This document shows positions 8,839 through 18,295 of a stretch of 34,783 nucleotides of DNA, piece by piece (the first letter of the stretch is position 1; each line of letters begins with the position of its first letter). Source of the stretch: Acidobacteriaceae bacterium (GTDB taxonomy: Bacteria; Acidobacteriota; Terriglobia; Terriglobales; Acidobacteriaceae); the NCBI GenBank assembly GCA_003160215.1, contig PLQW01000090.1, forward strand, positions 80,307 through 115,089, in the 5' to 3' direction. Below the pieces are notes generated by a model that made no database searches, was not told where the DNA came from, and saw only the letters and a program-made list of their open reading frames with translations. The position numbers and the translations under genes are program-made.

Positions 8839-10809
8839 GATTCTCTTAAAGGCCCGCTGAATGTCCTTAACAGAATACCGCAGAACGACCGGCCGGCCAT
8901 GCGGACAGCTCATGGGGCAATCGGTTTTGGCCAACTCGCTCAGTAGCCACTCCATTTTGTTCTGCTCCAGCGGCATGTTGACCTTGATGGCCGCATGGCA
9001 CGCAATGCTGGCGGCGATGCCGGTTCGGATCCTTTCCAGGTTTAGCACCTGTTCGTCACGCTCGAACTGGTCCAGGATTTCATGCAGCATGTGCTCGACG
9101 TCGCCCGCCGTAACTCCGGCTGCCGTGGTCTTGACGGCGAAGGTGCGAGAGCCGAACGGTTCCACTTCAAAACCGTTGCAGTTCAGTTCGTCGCAGATCT
9201 CCGCGAAGACCGACATCTGGCCCGGCGTCAACTCGACGATGAGCGGCATCAGCAGTTGCTGCTTCTCCGGAGACTCGGCGAGGCGCAGCTTGCAGATTTT
9301 CTCGAACAGAATGCGTTCGTGCGCGACGTGCTGGTCGATGATCCACAGGCCCTGTGGATTGATCGCCAGGACGAACGAATCGCGAATCTGGCCCACGGGA
9401 CGAAGCGTACTCAGCGAATCCAGCCCGACAGGTGCGTCGTCGTCCGCAACGACGGCAGAGCAGCCATTTTCGCCCCGTGTCATGGCGGCAGCGCCCGCTA
9501 ACGGACCTCCAAACGTCTGCGGAGGGAAGCGGGCCACGGGAACAGCCGCATTCCCTTCCACGGCAAATCCGCTGCCCTCGAACTGCAACCGTGCATTGAA
9601 CGGCGGGACCTCGGGAGGACGCAAAGCAAACGCAGCATCGGCAGCGGTCACCTGCAATTCGTCAGTCGTAAAATCGCGGACTCCCGGCGTGAAAGACGGC
9701 GAAGCTGTCGGCTGGGCGTGAATCTCCGTCATGAACGCGGGAATTGGCCGGGTTTTCATCAGGACGGCGCGAACCGAATCGCGAATGAAGTCGTGCAACA
9801 CCGAGGATTGCCGAAAGCGCACCTCGGTCTTGGAGGGATGCATGTTGACGTCAACCTCGGTGAAGGGCATCTCCAGGAACAGCAGCACGACCGGGAAAAC
9901 CGTCGGCGGAATGATGTTGCGGTAAGCCTCGGTGAGGGCGTGCTGCACCACGCGATCGCGAATCAGGCGGCCATTCACGAAAATGAAAATCGAGTTGCGG
10001 TTAAGCTTCTGAATCTCCGGCCGCGAGACAAAGCCGTGCAGTTTTACATCGCCCGCCACCGGCGGCTCGTAGTCTTCGCCGCGCCGCCAGGGCGGAGGCT
10101 GCGGCAGTCCCACGCGCGATAGCGGCAGCAGCGCGCTCAGCGGAATCAACTGATCCAGCGTCTCCTTGCCAAACACCTGGTAGATACGCTGCGAATGGCC
10201 GGCCACGGGAGGGGCGATCAACATGGCATTGGTCGCGGAGTGCAGCTCCCAGTGCATCTCGGGATGGGCCAGGGCGTAGTGCGTTACCAGCGATGCGATG
10301 TGCGACAGTTCGGTGGATTCAGCCTTCAGGAATTTGCGGCGCGCGGGAATGTTGAAGAACAGATCGCGGACCGTGATGCACGTGCCCAGCGGCAGGCCCG
10401 CCTCCTCGACCGTCAGCAGCTTGCCGCCGGCGATCTCGACCACCGTCCCGGCAGCGTCTTCGGGCGCATGGGTCTCCAGACGCAGGCGGCTGACGGAAGC
10501 CATCGAAGGCAGCGCCTCTCCGCGAAATCCCAGAGTTGCAATGTTCAGCAAGTCGTCGGTATTGCGGATCTTGGAGGTGGCGTGACGCTCGAAAGCCAAC
10601 ATGGCATCGTCGCGCACCATCCCGCAGCCGTCGTCGGTCACCTGGATCAGTTTCTTGCCACCCGCTTCGACGGTGACCCGGATGCGGCGCGCCCCGGCAT
10701 CCAGCGCGTTTTCCAACAACTCCTTGACCACCGAAGCGGGTCGCTCCACGACTTCGCCTGCGGCGATCTTGTTGGCTACGTTTTCGGAAAGAACGTGGAT
10801 GCGGCCCAT
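8836..10809 (-). CDS. mutL: DNA mismatch repair protein MutL
   Basis: IHVLSENVANKIAAGEVVERPASVVKELLENALDAGA; DDGCGM; ATSKI; LGFRGEALPSMASVS; C-terminal CHAAIKVN, CPHGRPVVLRYS. Confidence 0.97.
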   Translation of the reverse strand: MGRIHVLSENVANKIAAGEVVERPASVVKELLENALDAGARRIRVTVEAGGKKLIQVTDDGCGMVRDDAMLAFERHATSKIRNTDDLLNIATLGFRGEALPSMASVSRLRLETHAPEDAAGTVVEIAGGKLLTVEEAGLPLGTCITVRDLFFNIPARRKFLKAESTELSHIASLVTHYALAHPEMHWELHSATNAMLIAPPVAGHSQRIYQVFGKETLDQLIPLSALLPLSRVGLPQPPPWRRGEDYEPPVAGDVKLHGFVSRPEIQKLNRNSIFIFVNGRLIRDRVVQHALTEAYRNIIPPTVFPVVLLFLEMPFTEVDVNMHPSKTEVRFRQSSVLHDFIRDSVRAVLMKTRPIPAFMTEIHAQPTASPSFTPGVRDFTTDELQVTAADAAFALRPPEVPPFNARLQFEGSGFAVEGNAAVPVARFPPQTFGGPLAGAAAMTRGENGCSAVVADDDAPVGLDSLSTLRPVGQIRDSFVLAINPQGLWIIDQHVAHERILFEKICKLRLAESPEKQQLLMPLIVELTPGQMSVFAEICDELNCNGFEVEPFGSRTFAVKTTAAGVTAGDVEHMLHEILDQFERDEQVLNLERIRTGIAASIACHAAIKVNMPLEQNKMEWLLSELAKTDCPMSCPHGRPVVLRYSVKDIQRAFKRI

Positions 10810-10821
10810 GACTTCAAGAGT

Positions 10822-11130
10822 AATTCACCACAGAGGCACAGAAAAAGTATCTCAGTTTCGAGTTTCAAGTTTCAAGTTTCAAGTTTCGAGTTTCAAAGGA
10901 AGCTGGCTTCTTCCGCAATTGCCGGAACGTATTGGATTCACTATTCCATTAATTCACCACAGAGACACAGAGACACAGAGACACAGAGAAAATTTCTTGG
11001 TCTCAAGTTTCAAGGTTCGACCAAAATCGCTAAGCTGAAGAAGGGTGCCAAACGGAGAACTAGCGAAGTATCGGCGGTGAAAATTCGAAACCTCTCGAAC
11101 TGACCCCTAGCCCCTAGCCCCTAGCCCCCG
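10822..11130. repeat. Intergenic low-complexity block: ttcaccacagag-(acacagag)n, (gtttcaa/gtttcga)n and (cccctag)n
   Basis: Three distinct short tandem families visible in ~300 bp. Confidence 0.75.
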
Positions 11131-11132
11131 CC

Positions 11133-12308
11133 TTACTGCCGGGGCGCATAGTATCCTTTGCGGGCGCGCACCTTGTACTTCTTGTTGTCGGCCATGATTT
11201 CGATTTTGCGGTACTTGCCATTGGGAGCGAAATCGGCCGGTTTGTAGGAAACCGCGTACTGGCTGCGCAGCTCGTCCTGAATCTGCGAGAAGGCGTCGGC
11301 CACGTCCTGAATCTTGAAAGGGAAAAAGGCCTTGCCGCCGGTTTCGTCGGCGAAGTGTTCGAGGATTTTGTCGCCTCGTAACTTCAGCCCGCTGGTATTG
11401 GTTGAAATGGTATAGATGATGACCTCGGCGCGCTGCGCCATTTCCACGGCTTCGTCGCGCGAGACCCGGCTCTGATTGTCTTCGCCATCGCTGAGCAGGA
11501 TGATGGCGCGCCGCGTGGCCACCTGGCTTTTGTCGGCCTGCATCAGCTTATCGCGGCAGGCATAGTAGATTGCGTCGTACATCGCGGTACCGCCGCCCGG
11601 CCGCAGCATGCGCACGCCATGGGAAAGCGCCTCGGTATCGTCCGTGAAGTCCTGTGTCACCTCGGGTGTGGTGTCGAAGCCGATGACAAACGCCCGGTCG
11701 TACTTAGACCGGACGATCTGATTCAGGAACTCGATGGCCGCTTCCTGTTCGAACTTGAAGCGATCGCGCACCGAGTTGCTGGCGTCGATGAGCAATCCGA
11801 CGCGCAGCGGCAGGTTGGTTTCCCTACTAAAAGAGCGGACGCTCTCCGCAGGCTTGGCGTCGTCAAAAACTCTGAAGTCGTTCTGCGTAAGGTCTTTTAC
11901 GAAATGGCCGCGCTTGTCGGTGACGGTAAAGACTACGTTGACTTCGTCCACGCGTTTGCGGATGACGGTCAGGGTATCGTCGGGATTGTCGCTCTTCGCG
12001 GTGGAGCGATCGGCAGATGCCGTACCCGATTTATCCGATGCGCCGGAAGTGGACGGTTGCGAAGAGGCGGTCGGCGGAGCCGTTACCTGCGATGAAGAAC
12101 TTGGGTCCGCGGGGGTTGGCGCTGCCGGGGCCGGTGACTGCGCCGGAGTACTGGATTGGCTGGTCCCGGAGGGTGGCGGCGGAGCGGATTGCTGGGGAGG
12201 GAACTTCGTCGCCGATGGCGCGGTAGGAAACTGCTGCTGTGTCGGGTTCTGAGCGGCCAGCCCCCACGACAAAGCCGCCAGCAAAACCAGGATCAACCAA
12301 GTTTTCAT
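11133..12308 (-). CDS. Secreted VWA-domain protein (VWFA-related family typical of Acidobacteria)
   Basis: Signal peptide MKTWLILVLLAALSWGLAAQ; VWA core VGLLIDASNSVRDR, ILLSDGEDNQSR; Pro/Ser-rich linker. Confidence 0.88.
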   Translation of the reverse strand: MKTWLILVLLAALSWGLAAQNPTQQQFPTAPSATKFPPQQSAPPPPSGTSQSSTPAQSPAPAAPTPADPSSSSQVTAPPTASSQPSTSGASDKSGTASADRSTAKSDNPDDTLTVIRKRVDEVNVVFTVTDKRGHFVKDLTQNDFRVFDDAKPAESVRSFSRETNLPLRVGLLIDASNSVRDRFKFEQEAAIEFLNQIVRSKYDRAFVIGFDTTPEVTQDFTDDTEALSHGVRMLRPGGGTAMYDAIYYACRDKLMQADKSQVATRRAIILLSDGEDNQSRVSRDEAVEMAQRAEVIIYTISTNTSGLKLRGDKILEHFADETGGKAFFPFKIQDVADAFSQIQDELRSQYAVSYKPADFAPNGKYRKIEIMADNKKYKVRARKGYYAPRQ

Positions 12309-12354
12309 TCGAAGTTCCATTATAGCCGCTGGCGAGGTCGCCGCGGACGCTCCG

Positions 12355-12436
12355 TTTTCACCACGGAGAACACGGAGGGCACGGAGAAGAAATAACAATA
12401 GAAACCCCGTGATCTCCGTGTCCTCCGTGGTGAAAA
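12355..12436. repeat. Long imperfect inverted repeat (23-bp arms, 1 mismatch)
   Basis: ttttcaccacggagaacacggag (12355-12377) versus ctccgtgtcctccgtggtgaaaa (12414-12436). Confidence 0.85.
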
Positions 12437-12454
12437 AAGAATTCTTGGGTAGAG

Positions 12455-12470
12455 CCAGCCTTCAGGCTGG
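12455..12470. repeat. Hairpin ccagcc-ttca-ggctgg
   Basis: 6-bp perfect stem, TTCA loop. Confidence 0.8.
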
Positions 12471-12514
12471 TGTCAAAGCTCGGCCCCACACTTCAGTACG
12501 CGCCACCCTGCTCG

Positions 12515-13555
12515 TCAGCCTCGAATCTGTTCCAGAAGCTGTGTCAATTCCGGAGGCAGCGGGGCGCTGAAGGAAAGCGGCTGACCGGTGCGGGGATGTG
12601 TGAACTCGATGGCCGCCGCATGCAGGAAGTTGCGACCGAGGGCGAGTACGATGGGCGTCTGCCTGGCTTTCGGCTGGCTTGCGCCCCGAGAGGTCGCTTT
12701 GGTTGAGGCCGGTCGCAGAGCAGTAGGTCGGCGCAGTTCTCTCGGCGCCCGGTACAGCGAGTCGCCCACCACGGGATGGCCGATCGACGACATGTGCACG
12801 CGGATCTGATGGGTGCGGCCCGTCTCAATGCGAACGTCCACCAGCGCAAACTTGCCAAATTGCGAGGCTATCCGCTCGCGAACTTCATAATGGGTGATGG
12901 CTGCGCGGCCTCCGCGGCCACGGGTCGTCATGCGAATGCGCCGCACCGCATCGCGGCCGATCTCAGTATTGATGGTGCCGCGGTCTTTCGCCGGCCAGCC
13001 ATGCACGAGCGCCACGTAACGCTTCTTCACCTGCCGCCCCGAAAATTGCTCGCCCAGCTTGCGGTGGGTCACGTCGTTCTTGGCGACGATGATCAGCCCG
13101 CTGGTTTCCTTGTCGAGACGGTGCACGATCCCCGGGCGCAGCGCGCCGCCCACATCCGATAGCTTGGCGAAGCGATGCAGCAGGGCGTTGACCAGCGTTC
13201 CGCGATTGCGTTCGTCCTCGGTGGCGCCCGCTCCGGCGTGCACCATCATTCCCGCTGGCTTGTTGATGACAGCCAGGTCGTCATCCTCATAGACGATGTC
13301 GAGCGGGATGTCCTCAGCGATGGCGCGCAACGGCGGAGGGTCAGGGTCGCCGAGGATGGCGATCTGTTCGCCGCCGCGGAGCCGAAGCGACGGCTTGGAG
13401 ACGCTACCGTTGACCAGGGCTTTCTGTTCCGCCAACAACTGCTGCACGCGGGCGCGGCTGATATCGGGGATTTGTGCGGTGAGGAATTGATCGAGCCGTT
13501 GGCCAGACGCATCGGCGGTGACGAAGATCGTTATGGGGAAGCGGTCTGACGGCAT
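12515..13555 (-). CDS. rluD: RluD-like 23S rRNA pseudouridine synthase
   Basis: S4-like N-terminus (RLDQFLTAQIPDISRARVQQLL), GIVHRLDKETSGLIIVAKND catalytic motif, TGRTHQIRVHMSSIGHPVVGDSLY. Confidence 0.94.
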   Translation of the reverse strand: MPSDRFPITIFVTADASGQRLDQFLTAQIPDISRARVQQLLAEQKALVNGSVSKPSLRLRGGEQIAILGDPDPPPLRAIAEDIPLDIVYEDDDLAVINKPAGMMVHAGAGATEDERNRGTLVNALLHRFAKLSDVGGALRPGIVHRLDKETSGLIIVAKNDVTHRKLGEQFSGRQVKKRYVALVHGWPAKDRGTINTEIGRDAVRRIRMTTRGRGGRAAITHYEVRERIASQFGKFALVDVRIETGRTHQIRVHMSSIGHPVVGDSLYRAPRELRRPTALRPASTKATSRGASQPKARQTPIVLALGRNFLHAAAIEFTHPRTGQPLSFSAPLPPELTQLLEQIRG

Positions 13556-13776
13556 GAGTTTCGAGTTTCCAGTTTCGAGTTTCCAGTTTGCGGAACGGTT
13601 GGGAGTTCGTCAACGACAGAGTGGAGCGCCAGGAGAGCGGGAAGCTCAGAACTGAGCGCTGCTTACTCAACCGGTGAGCTTCTCTATTTCTCGCTTGTCA
13701 TCCCGATCGACGAGCCTGCGACCCGGCAAGGGGTCGAGGAACCTGCCGTTCGCCACACCGGCCCTTTGCTGGGCCC

Positions 13777-13801
13777 ACTGGAAACTGGAAACTGGAAACT
13801 A
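13777..13801 (-). repeat. TTTCCAG tandem repeat that includes the lgt stop codon
   Basis: Minus strand TAGTTTCCAGTTTCCAGTTTCCAGT. Confidence 0.8.
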
Positions 13802-14602
13802 CCTCGCCGCCTTCACCGCCACTGGCGGACTCAGCGTTGCGCGGCGCATCCACAGCAGGCCGCCGCCGATCACCAGGCACAACGCTATCGCCTGGGTTCC
13901 TGACATGAATCCCATGAACTCGCCGCGACCGGGGTCGCCGCGGAAGAACTCGATGAAATAGCGAGCCACTCCGTAGACGATCATGTATGTGCCCATGATC
14001 TCGCCTTCGAACTTCTTGCGCCGGAGGAGCCACACTAGGAACAGGCAGTTGGCCAGCTCGACAACCATCTCGTAAAGCTGCGTGGGATGCAGAGGCACGT
14101 TGAGCGGGGTCCCGACGATCTCATTGGCCAGGGGATTGTGGAAGGTCACAGCCCAGGGCACGTGGGTTTCGCGGCCCCAGCAGCAACCCGCGGCAAAACA
14201 GCCGACACGGCCGAAGGCGTGCCCCAACGCCAGTCCTGGAGCAAACACGTCGCAGGTTCGCAGCACGGGCAGATTGTTGCGGCGCATGTACCAGATGCAC
14301 AGAACCAGCCCGAGCACAAAGCCGCCAGACCACACGCCACCCGCCTGGAACGTTGACAGGCTGAAAATCTCTCCCGGGTGTTCGCGATAGTATCCGAAAT
14401 CCACAAGGATCATCAGGAGCTTCGCGCCGACAATGCCGGAGAGGATCGCAATGATGCCCAGATTCCATAGCTTATCGGGATCGAGTCCCTGCTCGCGACC
14501 GAGCTTGACGATGAGCATGAGGCCAAAGATGAGGCCCAAGGCGGCCATCAATCCATAGGTGGGCAGGCCAAAGTTGCCAATGTGAAATAAACGGGGAAGC
14601 AC
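13799..14602 (-). CDS. lgt: Prolipoprotein diacylglyceryl transferase
   Basis: FGLPTYGLMAALGLIFG, LGHAFGRVGCFAAGCCWGRET, LYEMVVEL; multiple TM segments. Confidence 0.95.
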   Translation of the reverse strand: MLPRLFHIGNFGLPTYGLMAALGLIFGLMLIVKLGREQGLDPDKLWNLGIIAILSGIVGAKLLMILVDFGYYREHPGEIFSLSTFQAGGVWSGGFVLGLVLCIWYMRRNNLPVLRTCDVFAPGLALGHAFGRVGCFAAGCCWGRETHVPWAVTFHNPLANEIVGTPLNVPLHPTQLYEMVVELANCLFLVWLLRRKKFEGEIMGTYMIVYGVARYFIEFFRGDPGRGEFMGFMSGTQAIALCLVIGGGLLWMRRATLSPPVAVKAAR

Positions 14603-14655
14603 GTTGCTATTTTAGATGCAAAGGGGCAGCGTGCGCTTCAGGGCGCGCCAGCCGT

Positions 14656-14793
14656 CAGCCATCAGCTTTCAGCCGTCGGCCAAAACCCCGCCGTCAGATC
14701 GAGAATACGGTTAGGAAAATGGTGATAGGAGAAAAAGGCGGCGCTGAGATCAATGACAGCTCTTGTCGGGCTTTAGCTGAAAGCTGATGGCTG
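14656..14793. repeat. 18-bp perfect inverted repeat cagccatcagctttcagc / gctgaaagctgatggctg
   Basis: Arms at 14656-14673 and 14776-14793. Confidence 0.8.
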
Positions 14794-14811
14794 ATAGCTG
14801 AAAGCTAAGAA

Positions 14812-14975
14812 AAAAGCCGACCCGCGGGGCCGTGTTCAGTGGGCCGTCAATGAACCCGTCCTATACGGTGGGAACCCTCCGCAGCTCTTTAGGCATTTCC
14901 GCATGGCGGAACGTCGCACACCGAGCCGAATACGAGTAGGGCCCCCTGTTCATTGAGCATTGGTTCAAAAAACGG
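14812..14975 (-). ncRNA. ssrS: Candidate 6S RNA (boundaries approximate)
   Basis: Non-coding GC-rich region directly downstream of zapA on the same strand; CAGGGGGCC...GGCCCACTG closing stem, internal TTCCGC-CAT-GCGGAA hairpin, ATGCCTAAAGAGCTGCGG resembling the GCCTTAAAACTGCGACG segment of E. coli 6S, and GGCCCCGCGGGTCGGCTTTTTT at the 3' end. Confidence 0.65.
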
Positions 14976-15185
14976 TTGCCACCAACACCAACTTTGCAGG
15001 CCGGCTTTCTGCTCAGATGCTATGGAAAAGGCGGACAGATAACAAGAGCTATGGGCCAAATAGTTGGAAATTTACGTGCGGCAATATTTACAACGGCGGA
15101 CCGGGAGGGCAGAGAGTTTCCACAATTCAGCAGCGGCAGGAAACACGAGTCTATTCCGTGCGCCCCATGGACTCGGCGGTCAGCC

Positions 15186-15509
15186 TTATCCGGCTCGCCG
15201 CGGCTCCGCTAGCACTTCGTCCAGCGCGCCCGCCAGTTGCCCCGCTCGCTCGTTGTAGTCGCTGGCGATGGAGTCGTACTTCCGTCTCAGCATGTGGAAC
15301 TCATCGGCGATATTCAGCGCGGCCAGCACGGCGACCCGCAGGGAATCGACCGTAGCGGCCTGCTGTGAGATCAGACGCATCTTGGTATCCACGTACTCGG
15401 CCAACTCGCCGATATATTCCGGGTCGGAACCCCGGAGATGGTAGGTCTGGTCGTAAATCTCGACACGGACACTGCCCGCGCCGTTCCCGTTGCCGTTAGA
15501 CTGACTCAA
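15186..15509 (-). CDS. zapA: Cell division protein ZapA
   Basis: VRVEIYDQTYHLRGSDPEYIGELAEYVDTKMRLISQQAATVDSLRVAVLAALNIADEFH. Confidence 0.93.
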   Translation of the reverse strand: MSQSNGNGNGAGSVRVEIYDQTYHLRGSDPEYIGELAEYVDTKMRLISQQAATVDSLRVAVLAALNIADEFHMLRRKYDSIASDYNERAGQLAGALDEVLAEPRRAG

Positions 15510-15615
15510 GCGTGCCTCCTATACAGTGGCTAGGGGTCAGGGGGTTAGGGGCCAGAAAATCGAGGATGGAACGCTACTCTAGCCCCTGCCACTAAACCCT
15601 AGTCCCTGCTTCCGA

Positions 15616-15909
15616 TTATCTTGCCGATTCTTCCGCGTTTAAAGCCTCAATTTGATTCAGCATCTTTTCTACTCGGGTACGTACCTCTTCGCGCTCCCGG
15701 CGCAGGCCGACCATTTCCTGGCGCATGGTGTCGATCTCCTCTTCGCGCTCATTCAACTGCTCGCGCAGGCGGGAGGCATCGCGCTCGACGGCGGCCTTGG
15801 CCTCGCGGGCCGATTTTAACAGCTCGATGGTGCGGAGGATTTTTTCTTCCAGGGACTTGAAATCGGCGGTAGAAGAAACGGAGGCGGTTTCGACGGCGTT
15901 CGCGGGCAT
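15616..15909 (-). CDS. ZapB-like coiled-coil protein
   Basis: 97-aa heptad-rich coiled coil (LEEKILRTIELLKSAREAKAAVERDASRLREQLNEREEEIDTMRQEM) immediately upstream of zapA. Confidence 0.7.
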   Translation of the reverse strand: MPANAVETASVSSTADFKSLEEKILRTIELLKSAREAKAAVERDASRLREQLNEREEEIDTMRQEMVGLRREREEVRTRVEKMLNQIEALNAEESAR

Positions 15910-16261
15910 ATGAAGAATGACCTCAAAAAATTTGTTATCGCGAGCGCAGTATATCGCAGAAATTCATGTTGGATGACGGGCAAGTTGCGAATCTGGCTTA
16001 TTTAGGTGGCGGCGAACCTGAATGTTCACTGCGGACAACACGAAACAGAGACAAAAGACAAACCTACCGCAGATTTAACGGATGAACGCGGATTCTTTTG
16101 AAGGCAAGGCCGGACACCTCAGCGATTCAGGATTGTCATATTCGCCTTGTATGGTGAGCAGGGCTTCGGACCGGCGGCCAAGGGCGTGGGATCGTTGCCA
16201 CTACAGGGGTCCTTCGACTCGCTGCGCTCGCTCAGGATGACAACGTTAGCCAGTGGGCGAC

Positions 16262-18295
16262 TCATTGCGCGCGCAGCACGCCGCCCAGCGATTGCAGTTT
16301 CGCGACGATCTTCTCCGACCATTGCGCCACTTCGTCGTCGCGTAATGTGCGCTCCTTCGACTGGAACTCCGCGTGGAGCAGCACCGAGTACTTGCCGGGG
16401 CCAACCTTCTCGCCGCGAAAGATCTCTGCCGGAACGAACTGCTGTAGCTCGGCCAGCCCCAACTCTTCGACGGCCGACCGGATGCGCTCGAAGGTGGTCG
16501 CTTCATCGAAGATGAACGAGAAATCGCGCTCCACCGCCGGGAACTTCGAGATGCGCCGATAACGCGGCTCGCGCAAGGGATGGCGATACAGGCGGTCGAG
16601 CATTAACTCTGCGACGTAGACCTCCTGGCGTAACTTGCGAGCAGCCGACAGGTCAGGATGCAGTTGCCCAAAGCAGGCAAGGGTCTCGCCGTCCATCGCC
16701 GCGCGCGCCGAGCGGCCGGGATGGAAGTACGGCGGCGTCTGATCGTCGAAGTGCAGCTTCTGATGCTCGAAGGCCGCAAGCAGCTCTTCGACGTCGCCCT
16801 TCATGTGGAAGAACGTGTACGGCTGCGCCAGCGAGTGGACGCTCTTTGCGATGGCGTCGCCGGTAGCGACAAAACCCAAGTGTCGGCGCTCATCGTGCCG
16901 GTCGCCCAGCTTCTCGAATACCTCGCCTGCCTCGAACAGCCGCACGTTAGAGTTGCCGCGATTCACGTTGTATCCCACCATGTTCAGCAGGCCGGGGATA
17001 AGCGAGGTGCGCAGATAGCCCGCCTCATCACTCAGCGGATTGGCGATGGCCCGCGGCTCGCCTCCGCCGAAGGCCTTGGCCTCCGGCCCGGAGATGAAGG
17101 TGATCGAAATGCTCTCGTTGTAGCCGAGCGCGAGCATGGTCTCGCGAACCCTCGCATTCTTCGGCTCGTCGGGCAGCGCGACGACTGCCCCGACAAACGC
17201 GGGCAGCGTGTTGGGAAACTTGTTGTATCCGTAGATACGCGCCAGCTCTTCCAGTAAGTCAATCTCGCGCTCCACGTCGAGACGCCAGGTGGGAACAAGT
17301 GCGCTGAAGTCGCCTGCTGCGGTGCGGGTGACGCCGAAGCCGAGCCGCCGCAGGATGCGCTCAATCTCATCCCCGTCGATATCAACACCCAGGTTGCGCC
17401 TGACTTCCGAGCGGCACAGGGCGATCGGCGGGCGCTCCGGCTTGCGGGCAACGGCATCGATCTGCTCGCCGTGTAACTCGCCGCCGGCGCTCGCGAGAAT
17501 TAGCTCGGCTACGCGATCGCAAGCCAGCGGCGTAATGCCCCAGTCAGCGCCGCGCTCGAAGCGATGCGACGCGTCGGTGTGCATGAGGTGGCGCTTGGCC
17601 ATGCTGCGCACCGTCGCCGGGTCGAACCATGCCGACTCGATCAGCACGTTCTTGGTCTGCTCGGTAATCATCGAGTCGAAGCCGCCCATGACGCCTGCCA
17701 GCGCCACAGGCTTTTTCCCGTCAGCGATGACCAGGTCATCGGTCGTGAGCTTGCGGTCCACGCCGTCGAGAGTCTTGAGCAACTCGCCTTCGCGCGCGCG
17801 ACGCACAACGATGGTGCCGCCTTCCAGCAAGTCGAGATCGAACACGTGTGTCGGATGGCCAAGCTCGTTCAGGGCGTAGTTCGTCGCGTCGGCGGCGTTG
17901 TTAATGGGACGCGAACCCAGCATTTCGAGCCGCTTGGCGATAGGCTGCGGCGATGGCCCGACCTTGACGTTGCGAACGATGCGCGCGGTATAACGCGCAC
18001 AGCCCTGGGCATCTTCAATCACGATAGGGAAGTTTCCGGTGCTATTAGGCTGCGGTAGCTTCGGCTCGACCTTCTTCAGATCGACGTTGTAGATGGCCGA
18101 CGCCTCGCGCGCCACGCCGTAGTGGTTCATGGCGTCCACGCGATTGGTGGTCAGGTCCATCTCGAAGATGACCGCGCCGTTCTCTTCCTGGACAGACTCC
18201 ACCGCGATTCCGGCCGAAGTCAGGTCCTCGGCGAGTTGGCGGTCGGCGGCGGCAACGTTGACGAACTCACGCAGCCATGCGGGGAGGATTCTCAC
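16262..18295 (-). CDS. pheT: Phenylalanyl-tRNA synthetase beta subunit
   Basis: MRILPAWLREFVNV, B3/B4 region, SHRFERGADWGITPLA, C-terminal FDX-ACB domain (FPAVERDFSFIFDE ... LRDDEVAQWSEKIVAKLQSLGGVLRAQ). Confidence 0.97.
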   Translation of the reverse strand: MRILPAWLREFVNVAAADRQLAEDLTSAGIAVESVQEENGAVIFEMDLTTNRVDAMNHYGVAREASAIYNVDLKKVEPKLPQPNSTGNFPIVIEDAQGCARYTARIVRNVKVGPSPQPIAKRLEMLGSRPINNAADATNYALNELGHPTHVFDLDLLEGGTIVVRRAREGELLKTLDGVDRKLTTDDLVIADGKKPVALAGVMGGFDSMITEQTKNVLIESAWFDPATVRSMAKRHLMHTDASHRFERGADWGITPLACDRVAELILASAGGELHGEQIDAVARKPERPPIALCRSEVRRNLGVDIDGDEIERILRRLGFGVTRTAAGDFSALVPTWRLDVEREIDLLEELARIYGYNKFPNTLPAFVGAVVALPDEPKNARVRETMLALGYNESISITFISGPEAKAFGGGEPRAIANPLSDEAGYLRTSLIPGLLNMVGYNVNRGNSNVRLFEAGEVFEKLGDRHDERRHLGFVATGDAIAKSVHSLAQPYTFFHMKGDVEELLAAFEHQKLHFDDQTPPYFHPGRSARAAMDGETLACFGQLHPDLSAARKLRQEVYVAELMLDRLYRHPLREPRYRRISKFPAVERDFSFIFDEATTFERIRSAVEELGLAELQQFVPAEIFRGEKVGPGKYSVLLHAEFQSKERTLRDDEVAQWSEKIVAKLQSLGGVLRAQ

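Noticed and set aside
10950-10990. Tandem gacacagagacacagag repeats as a possible CRISPR array
   Set aside because: Unit length and absence of unique spacers exclude a CRISPR array; simple tandem repeat.
10195-11103. 302-aa plus-strand ORF overlapping the mutL 5' region
   Set aside because: Antisense to mutL and then reads through intergenic repeats (SPQRHRDTETQRK), so not a real protein.
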